A stretch of DNA of 64,000 nt, taken from contig CAJNDS010000364.1 of the NCBI GenBank assembly GCA_905221605.1, positions 1 to 64,000 on the forward strand, read 5' to 3'. Position numbers and translations under genes: made by a program. Each line of letters starts with the position of its first letter. Position 1 is the first letter of the stretch. The stretch is from Symbiodinium natans (taxonomy: Eukaryota > Sar > Dinophyceae > Suessiales > Symbiodiniaceae). Under the pieces are notes generated by a model, which had not been told where the DNA came from, made no database searches, and saw only the letters and a program-made list of their open reading frames with translations. Shown piece after piece: positions 24,293-36,069 of this stretch.

Positions 24293-24954
24293 CCTTTACT
24301 CTGAACGCAAGAACCCCATTGTGCAAGCACTGTTTGGGGAAGTACTGAAAACATGGGAACTGAGATGTAGCGCTTCTGGGATTCAGCTGGTTTGTGGAGG
24401 AGCTGTTGCCACGGCGTGGATATGGAGCACTGTTCCATACTAACGTGTTCGAGTGCCGAGTTCAACGAACTTCGTTGAGGGAGGCTTCTCAGAAGAGTTC
24501 GTGTGATGAGTGTTGGGGAGTGGGGGGGGGGGGGGCTTGGGAGGCGGCGACTCTGATTAGAGAACATTGCCTCTGCTCAGCCCTCAACCATGCAAGATTC
24601 TGCGTAGCTTCGGACGACCAGATGTGCTAGAGCTACGAGTGTCGATAAGTGAAGAAGCAAGTGTTTCAGAGTTCGCCGGGTCGCCAGGATTTCATTCCGT
24701 CCGGGGCACTTACAGGGGGAGGTCGTCAGAGGAGAGCCAGACGTTATCTGTGAGGTAGCCTTTCTTTTTGGAGATAGGCGCGAGAAGAAAAGGAAAACAG
24801 GGAGCGGAGCAGACAGAAACTGAACAGCGGGCAAGTGAATGAGCAAACAAGCACAGCATGTCCTACTCAGTCTGGTGAAGGTAATGACAAGGCGATTGCA
24901 AGCTGCCCTGTGCACAGCTGGTGCTACAGGGGCATGCAACGCCTTTGTCTCCAC

Positions 24955-25633
24955 CAGCCTCGTGAACGATCATGGCCCGCAAGTTTTCCAATCCAGCTGC
25001 CCGTTCCTCTGGGCTCATGTTCTCCTTGGCCAGCCAGCTGGCTCAAAAAGTCTGTTTTCGTATCGAGAATTTTGCGTGTGACGCGATTGAGGCGTGATAG
25101 AATCTCTGCCGATTGCTTTCTTCGTCTTTCTGATGTCTCCTGCCTGATGTGGCTGACTGAGCTGGACGCCAGCTTGAAGCCAACAGAGCGAAGGGCAACC
25201 TCTCAAAAAAGGCCATGTGTTCACAATCTTGACCGCCTAATTAGCGGCCCCTGCAGCCCAAGAAGGGGGTGCTCTCGTTCACGGCCGACAGCTTCTTGGA
25301 ATAAGTAAGTAGGCCACCATCACCACTGGAGCCCGGAAGTTCCCGAGACCATCGCAAAGATCTTCAGGAGTGTATTCGACCTGCAGCCCCCATTCATGAC
25401 CAAAACCAATCTTTCCGAAACTCGCAAGAAGAATCCGGCAGCCACCAAGCAGAAGGGTTTGGACCGAGCCAATGACCTTGTGGCCTTCGCCAGCCAATTC
25501 CTGCAAGGCATGCTGTCTTTCATGACACAGCCGAGCCACACAACAGTGCCATGACAGTCAACATGCAACGTGCTTCTGTGTCTCAAAGCCTGGCTTTGGC
25601 GAAACGCGCTGTTTATCTCAGCCTGTCGGTCAT

Positions 25634-25665
<32 letters not shown>

Positions 25666-26395
25666 GGCAAGGCTTTCACAAGCTGTCAGTTAAGGAAGCA
25701 ACGCAAGCACTTAGGGTCTTGCAGCAAGGGAGGCCCGCTTCCAGCCTCTGCTTCGCTGACGAAGCGCTCAAAAAAGTCGTTGATCTTAAACTCCTCAACC
25801 TAACGAATGATTCATGATTCTTGACATGCCCCTGTGTTTCGGTATAACACAGCCCAAAAAAAAGGCTAACTGGTTTACACCAAACCTGTCCAGCTCCACT
25901 CAAATGTGATCTGCACTTCTGTGCTGGACCCTAGCCTAGCAGTGCAAACCAGGTGAGGTCTCATCAAGAAGGTCAGGACAAGCCCCACAGTCGAGATAGA
26001 ATGAGATCCGGATAGGCAAACCCAGCGCAGGACCTGCAGCGCGTGATTGACTGCATGTTTCGCCTCAGTACATGCAAGAAGCTCCACAGGTCAGCTTATA
26101 CAGCACCAGCCATTCAGGACCGGGCGCAGTAGCATGCCTCCTGCTCCTCGAAGTAAGGAGCCTTTGAGAAGCGCTGCTTGCTGTCATTCTCTGCAGCTGC
26201 TAAAGCCACTGTCAGCACTCAGATGTTGCCTTGAAACAGTCATAGAATGGCCACTCCGCAGACATTCGTAGGGCACAGTGTCTAGCTTGCGTGTAGGGCA
26301 ACCTGTACACAATCAGCAGCATGCCGGCCTCCGAAACCACAACCCAGCTGCCCTCGCTGTCGGAGCCGGCGATGCCGGAGGTCGCCGAGCCACCA
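24955..26395 (-). CDS. unrecognised multi-exon gene (fragmentary)
   Basis: Several minus-strand exons have protein character and splice signals but no recognised domain. Exon 26395-26303 (acceptor TTCGCAG, donor ACAG|GTTGCC) encodes GGSATSGIAGSDSEGSWVVV, then SEAGMLLIVYR. A short exon near 26070-26040 encodes AKHAVNHALQ. Exon 25799-25711 encodes EEFKINDFFERFVSEAEAGS with donor AA|GTGCTT. The stretch 25540-25300 includes VEYTPEDLCDGLGNF. Exon 25024-24955 encodes ENMSPEERAAGLENLRAMIV with donor GCTG|GTGGAG. Upstream coding may extend to about 26900 (ALYLIAAFPTKSQQACSL). Phases were not all reconciled, so more than one gene is possible. Confidence 0.38.
25634..25664 (+). repeat. 31-nt poly-G tract
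   Basis: An uninterrupted run of 31 G, bounded by CAT on the left and TGGCA on the right. The run at 62569-62593 has the same flanks. It lies in a probable intron of the minus-strand gene. Confidence 0.95.
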
Positions 26396-26899
26396 CTGCG
26401 AACGTCCTGTCATGTCAAGGATTGGGCCATAGAGGGCAATCTGAAAGGAATCTCGCAAAGCACTGGTAGGAAAGTCGCAGCTCCCGCAGGTGCTTTCAAT
26501 CCGCCTTCCTTCGAGGCATACAGACCACTCTGAAAGGTTGACAAATACAACGGAAGGATTTCAACATCGCCCGTCTCACGAGGTGGGGCGGGAAAGAGGA
26601 TGTCCCAAAACCGAAAAGACTCCTCAATAGCTGCCCACTCTTAAATGTCCACCCACCTCGGTGGCTCGGTCGAAACCTCCCCCACGAAGGCCGCACCACA
26701 TCCTGCTTTCGGCAGCCACATCATGGACATGAGAGTGAGACAAGAGCTTCCAGGGCTCAGGCTTGTCGAAAGCGTTTGCTGCAGGAGCCTGATCAAGCAA
26801 GGAACAAGCTTGCTGGCTCTTAGTAGGGAAGGCGGCAATTAGGTACAATGCATTCCCCCCCTTAAGGGACTTAAACTGGCTTAGGATTCCTACTTCCGT

Positions 26900-28130
26900 A
26901 GTTCCCGGCAAGAATGGCAGAGCATGAGAGCTGCTCCGCAGCTTAAGGCACGCACGGTCACGCCGGGTCTGTTCGCGAGCTCAAGCTCTGCAGCGCTTCT
27001 TGTGCATAGGGTTATAGGATTTGGGGTGTCCTCTATGCTGCATGGGATCTCCTACAAGAAGCAACTGCTTTGCAGCCAGGCCAGTGTCATGTGCCAGCAA
27101 ACATCTCCCTCACCTGGCCTCTACCGTCTTCGATGGTCCATCACAGACATCAAGATCAGAAGACCTGGAGGTAGTCCAGCGCCACTGCTTACGCAGGCTG
27201 GCTGAAGGAAAGCAGCTTACCAAGCATCGCGCTGACACGCCTGAACCCAATTCGACAACATCTAAGTTTCGACCACCTCACCCCGCAGAGGAAGCGCTAC
27301 CGGCCACCCACACCAATTTGATGACCCAACCCACTCCTCGAGAATCCTACAGGCTCCTAATCCAAAAGGCGCCGAAACAGTCAACTGCACAGTACCCTCC
27401 CGAGAGCGGTCAATGTCTCTCAGACTATGAGCAGCAACGTTTATTTGCTTCATACCCGATTTGCCGTGATCCTTTTCGGCGCAACCTATCTCGTTGAACC
27501 AACTTTTCGCACAGGCTGCTATTTGACTGTATCCAAGAACTCCCTTCTTGAACAAGACAGATCTGGGCCCCCCAAACCATGAACCCTGGACCCTCTTCCG
27601 TTCTTGCGCTTGCCAAATACCTCGACCCTTAGTACACTCCTCCTGCGAAACTAAATGCGGTCGCTCACATGTCATGCTCTCGTCACTCTCAGACCAAGAT
27701 TGCTCGACTCTGCTGTCGTAGTCATGTTTCACTGCAAACGTTGGGGTCGTTGCAGTGCAAAGCAGAGGGGTGTTTTAGGCAGTCTTTGGGTTCATGGGAA
27801 GACAGAAACAGAAACAATGTCGAGGGTAACGACAGGGACAGCCCCGCAAGGAACGCCAACAGCAGGTGGCTAAGTGTTTGCCAAGTGCAGCTTCTGAATC
27901 TTGCAGATGTGTTGCAGAAGTACCAGCCAGGTGGTCGACCAAAGCTGGGGCTCCCACTGCGGAGCTGGCTGTGAGGAAGCCCCAAGAATCTTCCCTTGTG
28001 AGGCAGCGACAACCTGGGCGACCTTGGGAGTCTTCTTGCATGGACGAACACAGACGAGAGATAACTGGAACCTATGCTACCTTCGAGACAGTCGTTGAAT
28101 AACACGCGCAGGCCCGAGCCCAACTGTCCA
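26900..28130. other. region with no supported gene
   Basis: Open frames exist on both strands, but none has motif support or clean exon borders. The minus-strand Leu/Ser-rich frame at 27722-28318 looks like a shadow of composition. Confidence 0.45.
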
Positions 28131-28134
28131 GAAC

Positions 28135-28480
28135 GTGGCAGCATCGCTTCATTCGAAAGGTTCGGAAAACTCCTCTGGTTGGACGACAGCATTCGTGCTC
28201 GAAGCAATGGCACCTCCATGCGTGGCTGTACAACATGCAGCAAAGGCCCGTGCGCTGAGCAGCACCAAGGCGCTTCGCATGCTTCAACTGGGTGAAGAGT
28301 GGCATGACATCCTGGCATGCTTTTACTATGCCCGTGTGCGGCAAAACCTAGGGCATCTCAGGGCGCATGCCGCGCCTTAAGAAAGGTTCCGGCAAAGACG
28401 TCGCCAAATATCTGGCGGACCTTGGCTGTCATCTCATACTGAAAGGCCAGACCTGCCAGGATCTCATGGGCACTCGCGAA
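28135..28480 (+). CDS. possible coding segment, strand uncertain
   Basis: On the plus strand KALRMLQLGEEWHDILACF and YYARVRQNLG (about 28260-28350) look protein-like. On the minus strand the neighbouring 28480-28370 reads HEILAGLAFQYEMTAKVRQ. One of the two is probably a real exon. Neither has a recognised family. Confidence 0.25.
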
Positions 28481-28499
28481 ATGCCGCGCAGACGAGTGG

Positions 28500-30430
28500 A
28501 TGCTTGCAGGCGCGCACGCGTAAGCAAAAAAAAACAACACGAGGACATTCAAAAAATTGGTCATGAAGAAACACGTGACCGCAGCCCTCCTACTGCAGTT
28601 GCCTCGTGCCCCGAGGACAGCTACAAACAGACAAGCAGCTGCGACATCGGCCCGCGTGCAAGGACAACAAGCGAATCCTTCCACGCATGGGCGTGCTGTG
28701 CTTGCGACATTCCGGCGCTTCCCACTCCATAAAGACCGCAACGTACCAGCACGCGGCAGACGACAAGTGGCACAAAAAAGAAGCGGCTCAAGAGCCACAT
28801 TGACATTCATCCGTAACACCGCCGCAAATCGGATCACGGAACCATACGGGAAGCATCTTTTGCTGCTCGAATCTGTGCTCATGTTGATGCAGCCTATAGC
28901 CTGAGGGGTTGCCACCTTGCCGGGCTGAGGAATCAGAGCAGCGGGCTTTCCAGAAGCCAGACTTCATCTCGGCTTCGGCCACCCCCTGAAGTCTCTTGGC
29001 AGATCTTCTGCCACTTTATGTTGTGGGCTCATGATGGCTCATGTGTGGCGAGGTATCCACCTTGGCCTTCGACAGAACGTCGCGGCGTCGCCTGCGCTCC
29101 TGGCTTGCGAATTGCTCATTGAAGGTCACTCGCGAAGACATCCCTACTTGCAGAATCCCCCAATCCCGCTTCGAACCTCAAGCTGCCCAAAGCAACAGCA
29201 CATTCAATCAGACCCGGCCTCATCCTTTCGGGCTTTCTGTGCCTTCCGTTGTTGCTGTGGCTTCAGGCCACGTCCTGGATGCACGACGATGCTGACGACC
29301 AGGAAGCTGTCAACAGACCAGCTGTGGCCCTGGCTGGTGCCCCGACAAACCTGCACCAAGACTTCAGAGAACAAGCTTTTCCAACAACATGTTCGTATAC
29401 CTTCTGAAGTACCAAGAGCCGAGCCGCCCAAGGGCCCCACACGACTTACAGAAAGCCCCAACATTGATCGCAGATAGGTGGAGTTGGGCGACTCCCAAAG
29501 AAGCTACTCGCCTCTTAAATGGGAGTTAGGGTTCTTGACTGACTTGTTGGGTCCTTATGGCCCTTCAATTCTGGATCTACATCCTAGGCAACACGTTTAG
29601 GGAGACATGTCTTCCGCTGATGCAGGTTGTGTCTCCACAACCAGTTTGCCCTGCAGAGCCCGCACCTATGGAAATCAGCTCAGACAAGCCCCGAGTTTAG
29701 ACAGTCTTCATTTCGGGTGTCTGGAGGCTATTCTAAGGTCTGCAAATAGTCCAAAATCAAGGCAAAATTCCTTTCGAGCGGTTCCTATTTTGGGTGCCCT
29801 CAGCCGCGCCTTGCCCATAGACTCTTGGAAGGCGGCAGCAGTTCAAGGAGATGGCGTTTGAGCTTTGAAAGGCTGGCGGCGAAAAACACAGCAGCGAGGG
29901 CTGAGTCGACAAGGAGCCACTATGTATGATCAACAAGCGCCGACCTTTGCCACACGGCCGATACACGGTATGGCTTGTACTGGGCCAGCAGTGGCTTCAT
30001 CACGGCGATGACATGCCTACCTCAACGTCAGGGCCTCGAGGTGAGGTGAGGTGAGGTGAGGATCGACCGAGGCACGAGCCTGGCCTAACAAAAGGGCGGC
30101 CCCTCCGGCACAAGGCTTAAGAGGCCAGCCCCAACAACACACGACACGACAACCACAAAACAAAAAGGAACAGCAACGCGAAACGAACGAGACAACGCAA
30201 CGCTCTGCGGACCTCCATGGCGAGCTAATTTGCCCTCGCCCTGACCACCCAAAGGCTCACGTCCTTTGCCGCTTCTACCTGCGCGAGCATCTCGATGAGG
30301 ACCCTGTGAAGCTGCAGCAGAAAAACGAGGCGAAACCACGCGGGTAGAGGCCGGATGAACCAGGCGTCGACGGTGCTGGAGGGGGGCTTGATCCCCGCTC
30401 GCACTCAATAACCACTGATTCACTTCGCGA
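28500..30430. other. region with no supported gene
   Basis: No exon with both splice signals and protein character was found. A short GGTGA repeat occurs at 30041-30060. Confidence 0.45.
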
Positions 30431-30436
30431 CCTTAC

Positions 30437-30800
30437 TTGGCTGACATTTCCTTCCCAATCCATGAGTCTTGAGTTGTACACCACGTGCTTCCCAATATCC
30501 AGCTTCTCTGCCTTGTGATGTTGTCCTCGAGTCTGCGCCCACGCAGCATACCAACGCGAGCACCGCTCGCACCGCTACCGCGTAGCGTACGCACCGCGAG
30601 CACCGCCCGCACTTCTACCACGCCGCCCACGGTCGTCACGTAAACTGCTATCCCCACGGCTCCGGCACCGCCGGTGTCTGCGGCCAGAGCGAGAGCGTCG
30701 GCGCCCGGGGTAGACCCTACCCCCGCCCTGCTCACGTCTCCCATCCCATCCCAAACTGCCACCATCCGTCTGTGCAACTGCCGGGTCCGCATCGCCCTGC
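30437..30800 (-). CDS. Gly/Arg/Ser-rich protein, two exons
   Basis: A minus-strand open segment at about 30800-30585 encodes GGSLGWDGRREQGGGRVYPG, then RRRSRSGRRHRRCRSRG and DDRGRRGRSAGGARG. This RGG/RS-rich composition is typical of RNA-binding tails. It ends near a GT donor at CG|GTAGCG. Exon 30507-30437 (acceptor AAGGCAG, canonical donor CAA|GTAAGG) encodes KLDIGKHVVYNSRLMDWEG. No RRM is visible. The RNA-binding role is inferred from composition only. Confidence 0.4.
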
Positions 30801-31179
30801 TGCCAAAAAGTAGGCTCCGAGCTCCGAAACATAGTCGAATTTGAAAAGGGGCCCCACGGCCTGTTATTTCCAAGTATCGCAGAAAAAGTGAATCCTCTCC
30901 AGAAATAGACCTCCAGATGCTCAAAGACTGCAACGACCCCCAACCCACGATTGAGTTGCACCCAAAGTCCAAGGAATGCACACATAACATCATACACCGA
31001 GGCACTGTCGCACTAGCGCCACAGAGGGGGGAAGAAGGGGGTGCTCGTCGAACCCTCAACCTGAGGATCTTAGTGCCGCCCCGGAGGTCCACCCAACTTC
31101 CAACTCCAGCCCCTCCGCAAGCCAGCGCTAGTCTCCGGGGGTCAGGGCCTCGAGACCATGTAGCGCACGAAGAACTCAT

Positions 31180-31800
31180 GGGACTCACGCAAGCTTATCT
31201 TGAGCGACCGAGAGGCAGTGAAGGCGAAAAGGCATGCGAAAACGAGGCTGGCAATTCTGGAAATGCACTGAACCGAGTCGGAAGACGTCTATGGCTTTAC
31301 CATTGACTAGTGTTTGAGGTTCTTGGGCTCACATGGCTCGGCTGCACACCAACAGGAAGCCTCACAGGAGCCTCGTTTCGGGTTTAGGGTTTAGGGTCTA
31401 GGGGTTTAGGGTTTAAGGTTTAGAGTTTGGGGTTCAGGGTTTGGGTTTAGGGTTTGGGGCCTCAAGCCTGGCATGTCTTGTCGACGACAGCTTCTGCCGA
31501 GCAGCATGATCACCGAGTCTCGACATTGTCAACAAATCGACAAGGTCCAGAAGCACGAAACATGCGCCACGAGCTTCCCGACCGGCATTTTGTCTGAAAG
31601 GGCTTGTGCCCTTACGGTGAGAGCGGCGTGAAACGATGGATTATATGCCCACGACAAAACTGGCATGCTGTCTTGCAGCAACCAGCTCCAGTGCGCAGAC
31701 GTTCTTTCCAGCAACAAAAATATTCGCTCTCAAATGAAACCACTATAAAGACTCACAATGACAACTCGAAGGAGAGACAGAAAGAACGAAACAAGTATTG
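31180..31800. repeat. segmental duplication A, copy 1
   Basis: This stretch (for example CTTGAGCGACCGAGAGGCAG, and later GCAGACGTTCTTTCCAGCAA) is repeated at 37070-37620 with substitutions and indels. Copy 1 is interrupted at 31375-31465 by a degenerate TTTAGGG array that copy 2 lacks. Confidence 0.85.
31375..31465 (+). repeat. degenerate TTTAGGG array
   Basis: About a dozen imperfect TTTAGGG units in plus orientation. They are inserted between matched parts of segmental duplication A. Confidence 0.9.
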
Positions 31801-31804
31801 TGGG

Positions 31805-32300
31805 CTCAGCAGATTTTCTGGAGATTCTAGAGTCTATGGTTCAGCAACACGAGGCACCTCAAAGAGCTGCTTATTTGAGGGTGTCCGAAAATCTTTAAGG
31901 GGATTCTATTCCGTTTGGGGTATGAAAAGGGGTACCCTATTTTCGGACACCCCCAATTTCTGCACAGGTTGTATAACGGCATCTTGTACATCTGCCACGG
32001 CCGTGTGCATCTGTTGGAAAGCTGCGCAAGACTTTTGACGAGTTGGGAGCTCACGCGCGTGTCGCGGCGGAACATGTAGTCACAGCTACCTGGCCATGAC
32101 TGCAAGACCACTTGTCTCCTCGGTTCCAGTGGAGCAGACTCCATGACAGCCAACGTTACAATGTGCGACTGGGCTGAGTCGGATCTGGACATGCAATGAG
32201 ACTGGCAACGGTGCGAAACCAGTAGCTGTACGACACTACAGTCCGCATTGCGAGTCCACACAAAGCTGGTCCCGGCAGGGGCCTGTGCTGAGTCAGAGCC
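31805..32300. repeat. segmental duplication C, copy 1
   Basis: Homologous to 42300-42780 (shared strings such as GAACGGCATCTTGTACAT-like and GGCCGTGTGCATCTGTTGGA). Copy 1 holds the 81-bp insertion at 31874-31954. It also has frame-disrupting differences relative to the open frame of copy 2. Confidence 0.85.
31874..31954. mobile_element. MITE-like element with 14-bp inverted ends
   Basis: An 81-bp insertion in duplication C copy 1 that is absent from the matching site in copy 2 (near 42380). It carries a perfect 14-bp inverted repeat, GGGTGTCCGAAAAT (from 31879) and ATTTTCGGACACCC (near its right end). It has no coding capacity, and no clear target-site duplication is visible. It puts a TGA into the frame preserved in copy 2. 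A related element is at 53121-53206. Confidence 0.7.
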
Positions 32301-32474
32301 ATGGCGAGTCCTGCCACTGCCGGCCAGGCCTCACTTCACAACTTCCGTGCAGGCCTTGCCACAGCAGAACTCCTCCAAACCACTCTGGAGAAGAGCGCTG
32401 CCGCCGAGTCCTTGCACGAGCTGGCCGAGGGACAGCTTCCGGCCCTCCCAGATCCCCTGGAGATTCCCCTCTGA
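32301..32474 (+). CDS. small ORF, 57 aa, unknown
   Basis: ATG at 32301, stop at 32474. It encodes MASPATAGQASLHNFRAGLA, then AELLQTTLEKSAAAESLHEL and ends PALPDPLEIPL. Composition is typical of an acidic helical protein. The related copy near 42785-42890 carries indels (CTTCCGTGCAGG changed to TTTTCCGTGCTGGAGG) that break this frame. It may be an exon of a longer gene containing the duplication C coding frame upstream. Function unknown. Confidence 0.4.
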   Translation: MASPATAGQASLHNFRAGLATAELLQTTLEKSAAAESLHELAEGQLPALPDPLEIPL

Positions 32475-34616
32475 GGTCAATAATCATTGAGGACCTCACT
32501 CCTCCAAGCTGCAGGTTTGCGTCTGCTGTGCTGACTGGGCACTTTCAGGGCACGTGTGGCACAGAGACGGAGAGATGCGCAGAGCCACTGAAACACAAAG
32601 TTGGTGGCGCAAAGTGGGCAAAAACGGTGCCAGCACAGACCTGCTCTGCTTGACGCTACTGCAATGTATCTTCCGCTTTTCCCCTGCTCGTGTGTGCTTG
32701 CACTGGCTTTGCAGGACGCAAGCCGATGTCGGGCTGTGCACTTTGTATGTCCGTTAAAACAGTGTATGCTTGGTGCACTTTGGTATGAGGATTCAACGAG
32801 CTGGACTGAAGATGGTGTAAATCAAATCGTCAGGAGAACGAGGCAACTGCTGCTGTAAGGATGGCCACCTTCGATCTCACGAGGAAGTTCTGAAGGCCGT
32901 GCCAGCAGGTGCCGCATGATGCGTTTGCGCCGTTCTGCAAATGACTCTCACGGGTCAATCTGGCAAGTCGCCGTCGGCGGCGCCGCTTCCTGACACGGGT
33001 ATCAGGCCAGCAGAAGCACAGTCTCTGCAGCTTAGCATGTTGCAATAGGACATCGCCGAATGGAGGTTCTGGTTCATGAGCTTTCAATTCGTTCAAGAGG
33101 GTGCTTAGCAAAATGCAGCTCAAGCCCCGCAGCGTGGCCAGGAGCCTCTCGCGGCCCTGCGTGAGCAGCTGCATGGCACATTCCAGAGAACCCGCAGATG
33201 CCAATCCAGCACGCGGCCAAAGGTTCAGCTCTTCTAAGGCGGCCGCAGGACGACAAGCAATTGGCAGCGTCGTTGCTGAATGCACTTTACATATGAGCAG
33301 CTTGACTGCATGGCTTGGGGGCTTCCGAATAGCCTGGAGGTTTTGAGCACATGGCCTGGGGCAGGGTTTGAGGCATGTCCTTGAGACACATCAGCACAGA
33401 ACAGTGCCCTCTCGCCTAGCCCACCGGCAGCACGAGCTCAGCGTGTCACCGGCCAACAGCAAACGTGAGGCCACAGCCCCGCAGCCGTATTACATGCCGG
33501 CTTGCCCTGAACATCACGTTGTTGCACAGTGTCCCGACGACGCCATCGCTAGTTGGAAGGGCCGGTCCTGATCCTGCACGCGGGCAGCAGAACCGCAAGC
33601 AGCGCTTCGAGAAGCAGCATCAGTTTGCAAGGAGACGTCCGTCTCTTGAGTCAGGCTTCTCAGAGCAGCTTGCAGGAAGGGGTGCGATTTCTGGCAGGTC
33701 CGTGAACCGCGCTCGGCGTCAAACTGCCAGAGCTGGTGCCCACTGCGGCAGAAGCGGGCCGCATTGCGCTGCCACACTCACCTCGAAAGGTGAGGTCGTG
33801 GCCGGCAGGTCACGACAGGCGCCCGAGGCGAAGAGCACACACACGGATCCCTCGAAACAAAGACATGGAGGCGCAGCCTCTCCTTTTCTCTGCACACGGC
33901 ACCCGTGCTGCTAGGACAAGCCATCCCAGCAGGAACCCAGAAACGTGCCCCGACGCATTTTCAGGCTCAATGAAGGACAGTTTCAGGCTTCCGGCGAGAC
34001 AGGGCAGGATGCTTCGGGTGCACTTTAGGGTGGCCGCGGCACAGCACGACTTTTCAGGGAAAGACAGGGGATGTGACGCTGCTTGAGCTCTCCAGCATTC
34101 CGAAAAGGCAACGCAATTTGTGAACATGCTTACCACAACAGTTGATGCTCAAATGCAGGGTCTGTATGGGAAACATTTTTCAGGTTCTAGCGTCAGCGAC
34201 AGGATGCTCCGGCAGCCCGTTGCCCCTTTCGCACAGGCCCTCACAGCAAGTTGTACCCACGCTTATGAAGGCGGTCGCGGCACCAAGACGACTTTTCAGA
34301 ACTTTCCAGCCGAACTTCAACGAGGCAAGGGAATCTGTGAACATGCCTGCCATAATAAGGACTCAGGGTCTGCACGCATACTTTCTGTGACAAATATCAG
34401 TGAACATCGTGTGTCATCCACACGTGCGCCCTTCTAGAGAGCCTCAATGAGAGGTGAAGAATGGTGAAGAGCAGTTGAAAGAGTGCACATGCAGGAGTGT
34501 CCTTCTTGCTGCGAAGGTAGCAACCCTAACCCATCTGCTCGGATTGGTACATGTGGTTACCACAAACACTCTGCGATCTCAGCATCCAAAACCAATTGCA
34601 CACATGGGAAACATCT
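32471..34616. repeat. tandem duplication B, copy 1 (~2.15 kb)
   Basis: Starts at GAGGTCAATAATCATTGAGG and is repeated from 34617 (GAGGTCAACAATCATTGAGG). The segments 33380-33770 and 35560-35945 are nearly identical, with an offset of about 2178 bp. Other parts are diverged with indels. Confidence 0.9.
32836..33285 (-). CDS. unknown Arg-rich protein frame, copy 1
   Basis: A minus-strand frame kept open in both copies of duplication B. Shared strings include EPEPPFGD, LQRLCFCWPDTRVRKRRRR and NGANASCGTCWHGLQNF. The basic RKRRRRRR run could be a nuclear signal. No family is recognised. The frame is unbroken in both copies despite indels, which mildly supports coding. Confidence 0.35.
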
Positions 34617-35003
34617 GAGGTCAACAATCATTGAGGACCTTACTCCTCCAAGCTGCAGGTTTGCGTCTGCTGCGCTGACTGGGCACTTTCAGGGCACGTG
34701 CGGCGCAGAGACGGAGAGATGCACAGAGCGACTGAAACACAAAGTTGGCGGTGCAAAGTGGGCAAAAACGGTGCCAGCACAGACCTGCTGTGCTTGACAT
34801 TACTGCAATGTGCGCTTCGGCACATGCATCTTCCGCCGCTATTTCCCTGCTCGTGTGTGCTTGCACTGGCTTTGCCGGACGCAAGCCGATGTTGGGCTGC
34901 GCACTTTGAAATGTCCGTTAAAACAATGTATGCTTGGTGATGCTTGGTGCACTTTTGTATGAGGATTCGACGAGCTGGACTGAAGATGGTGTAAATCAAA
35001 TCG

Positions 35004-35400
35004 TCAGGAGGATGAGGCAACTGCTGCTGTTTGGATGGCCACCTTCGATCTCACGTGGAAGTTCTGAAGGTCGTGCCAGCAGGTGCCGCATGATGCGTTT
35101 GCGCCGTTCTGCAAGTGACTCTCACGGGTCAATCTGGCAAGTCGCCGTCGGCGGCGCCGCTTCCTGACACGGGCATCAGGCCAGCAGAAGGACAGTCTCT
35201 GCAGCTCAGCATGTTGCAAAAAAGCATCGCCGAATGGAGGTTCTGGTTCCGGAGCTTTACGTTCATGTAAGAGGCTGCTTCGCGACATGCAGCTCAAGCC
35301 ACGCTGCGTGGCCAGGAGCCTCTCGTGGTCCTGCGTGAGCAGCTGCCTCTGGGACATTCCAGAGTCCCCGCAGATGACGAGCCAGCACGCGGCGCAGGGT
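35004..35400 (-). CDS. unknown Arg-rich protein frame, copy 2
   Basis: The paralogue of the frame at 32836-33285, with EPEPPFGDAFLQHAELQRL, CWPDARVRKRRRRRR and GTCWHDLQNFHVRSKVA. Amino-acid changes are moderate and the frame stays open to the same relative stop. Function unknown. Confidence 0.35.
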
Positions 35401-36069
35401 TTAGCTCTTCTGAGGCGGCCGCTGGACGTCAAGCAATTGCCAACGTCGTTACTAAACGCACTTCACATATGAGTAGCTTGACTGCATAACTTGGGTTGGG
35501 GGCTTAATAGCCAGGAGGTTTTGAGCACATGGCCTGGGGCAGGGTTTGAGGCGTGTCCTCGAGACACATCAGCACAGAACATGGCTCTCTCGCCTAGCCC
35601 ACCGGCAGCACGAGCTCAGCGTGTCACCGGCCAACAGCAAACGTGAGGCCACAGCCCCGCAGCCGTATTACATGCCGGCTTGCCCTGAACATCACGTTGT
35701 TGCACAGTGTCCCGACGACGCCATCGCTAGTTGGAAGGGCCGGTCCTGATCCTGCACGCGGGCAGCAGAACCGCAAGCAGCGCTTCGAGAAGCAGCATCA
35801 GTTTGCAAGGAGACGTCCGTCTCTTGAGTCAGGCTTCTCAGAGCAGCTTGCAGGAAGGGGTGCGATTTCTGGCAGGTCCGTGAACCGCGCTCGGCGTCAA
35901 ACTGCCAGAGCTGGTGCCCACTGCGGCAGGGGCGGGCCGCATTCCGCTGCCACAGTCACCTCATCTCACCGCGAAAGGTGAGGTCGTGGCCGGCATGTCA
36001 GGCGCCTGAGGCGCCGGGCTCGGCTATGAAGAGTCCACACACGGATCCCTCGAAACAAAAACATGGAGG

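Noticed and set aside
23426-24326. Long ORFs on both strands of the GC-rich minisatellite
   Set aside because: Openness on both strands follows from the repeat period and lack of stop-like words; no domains.
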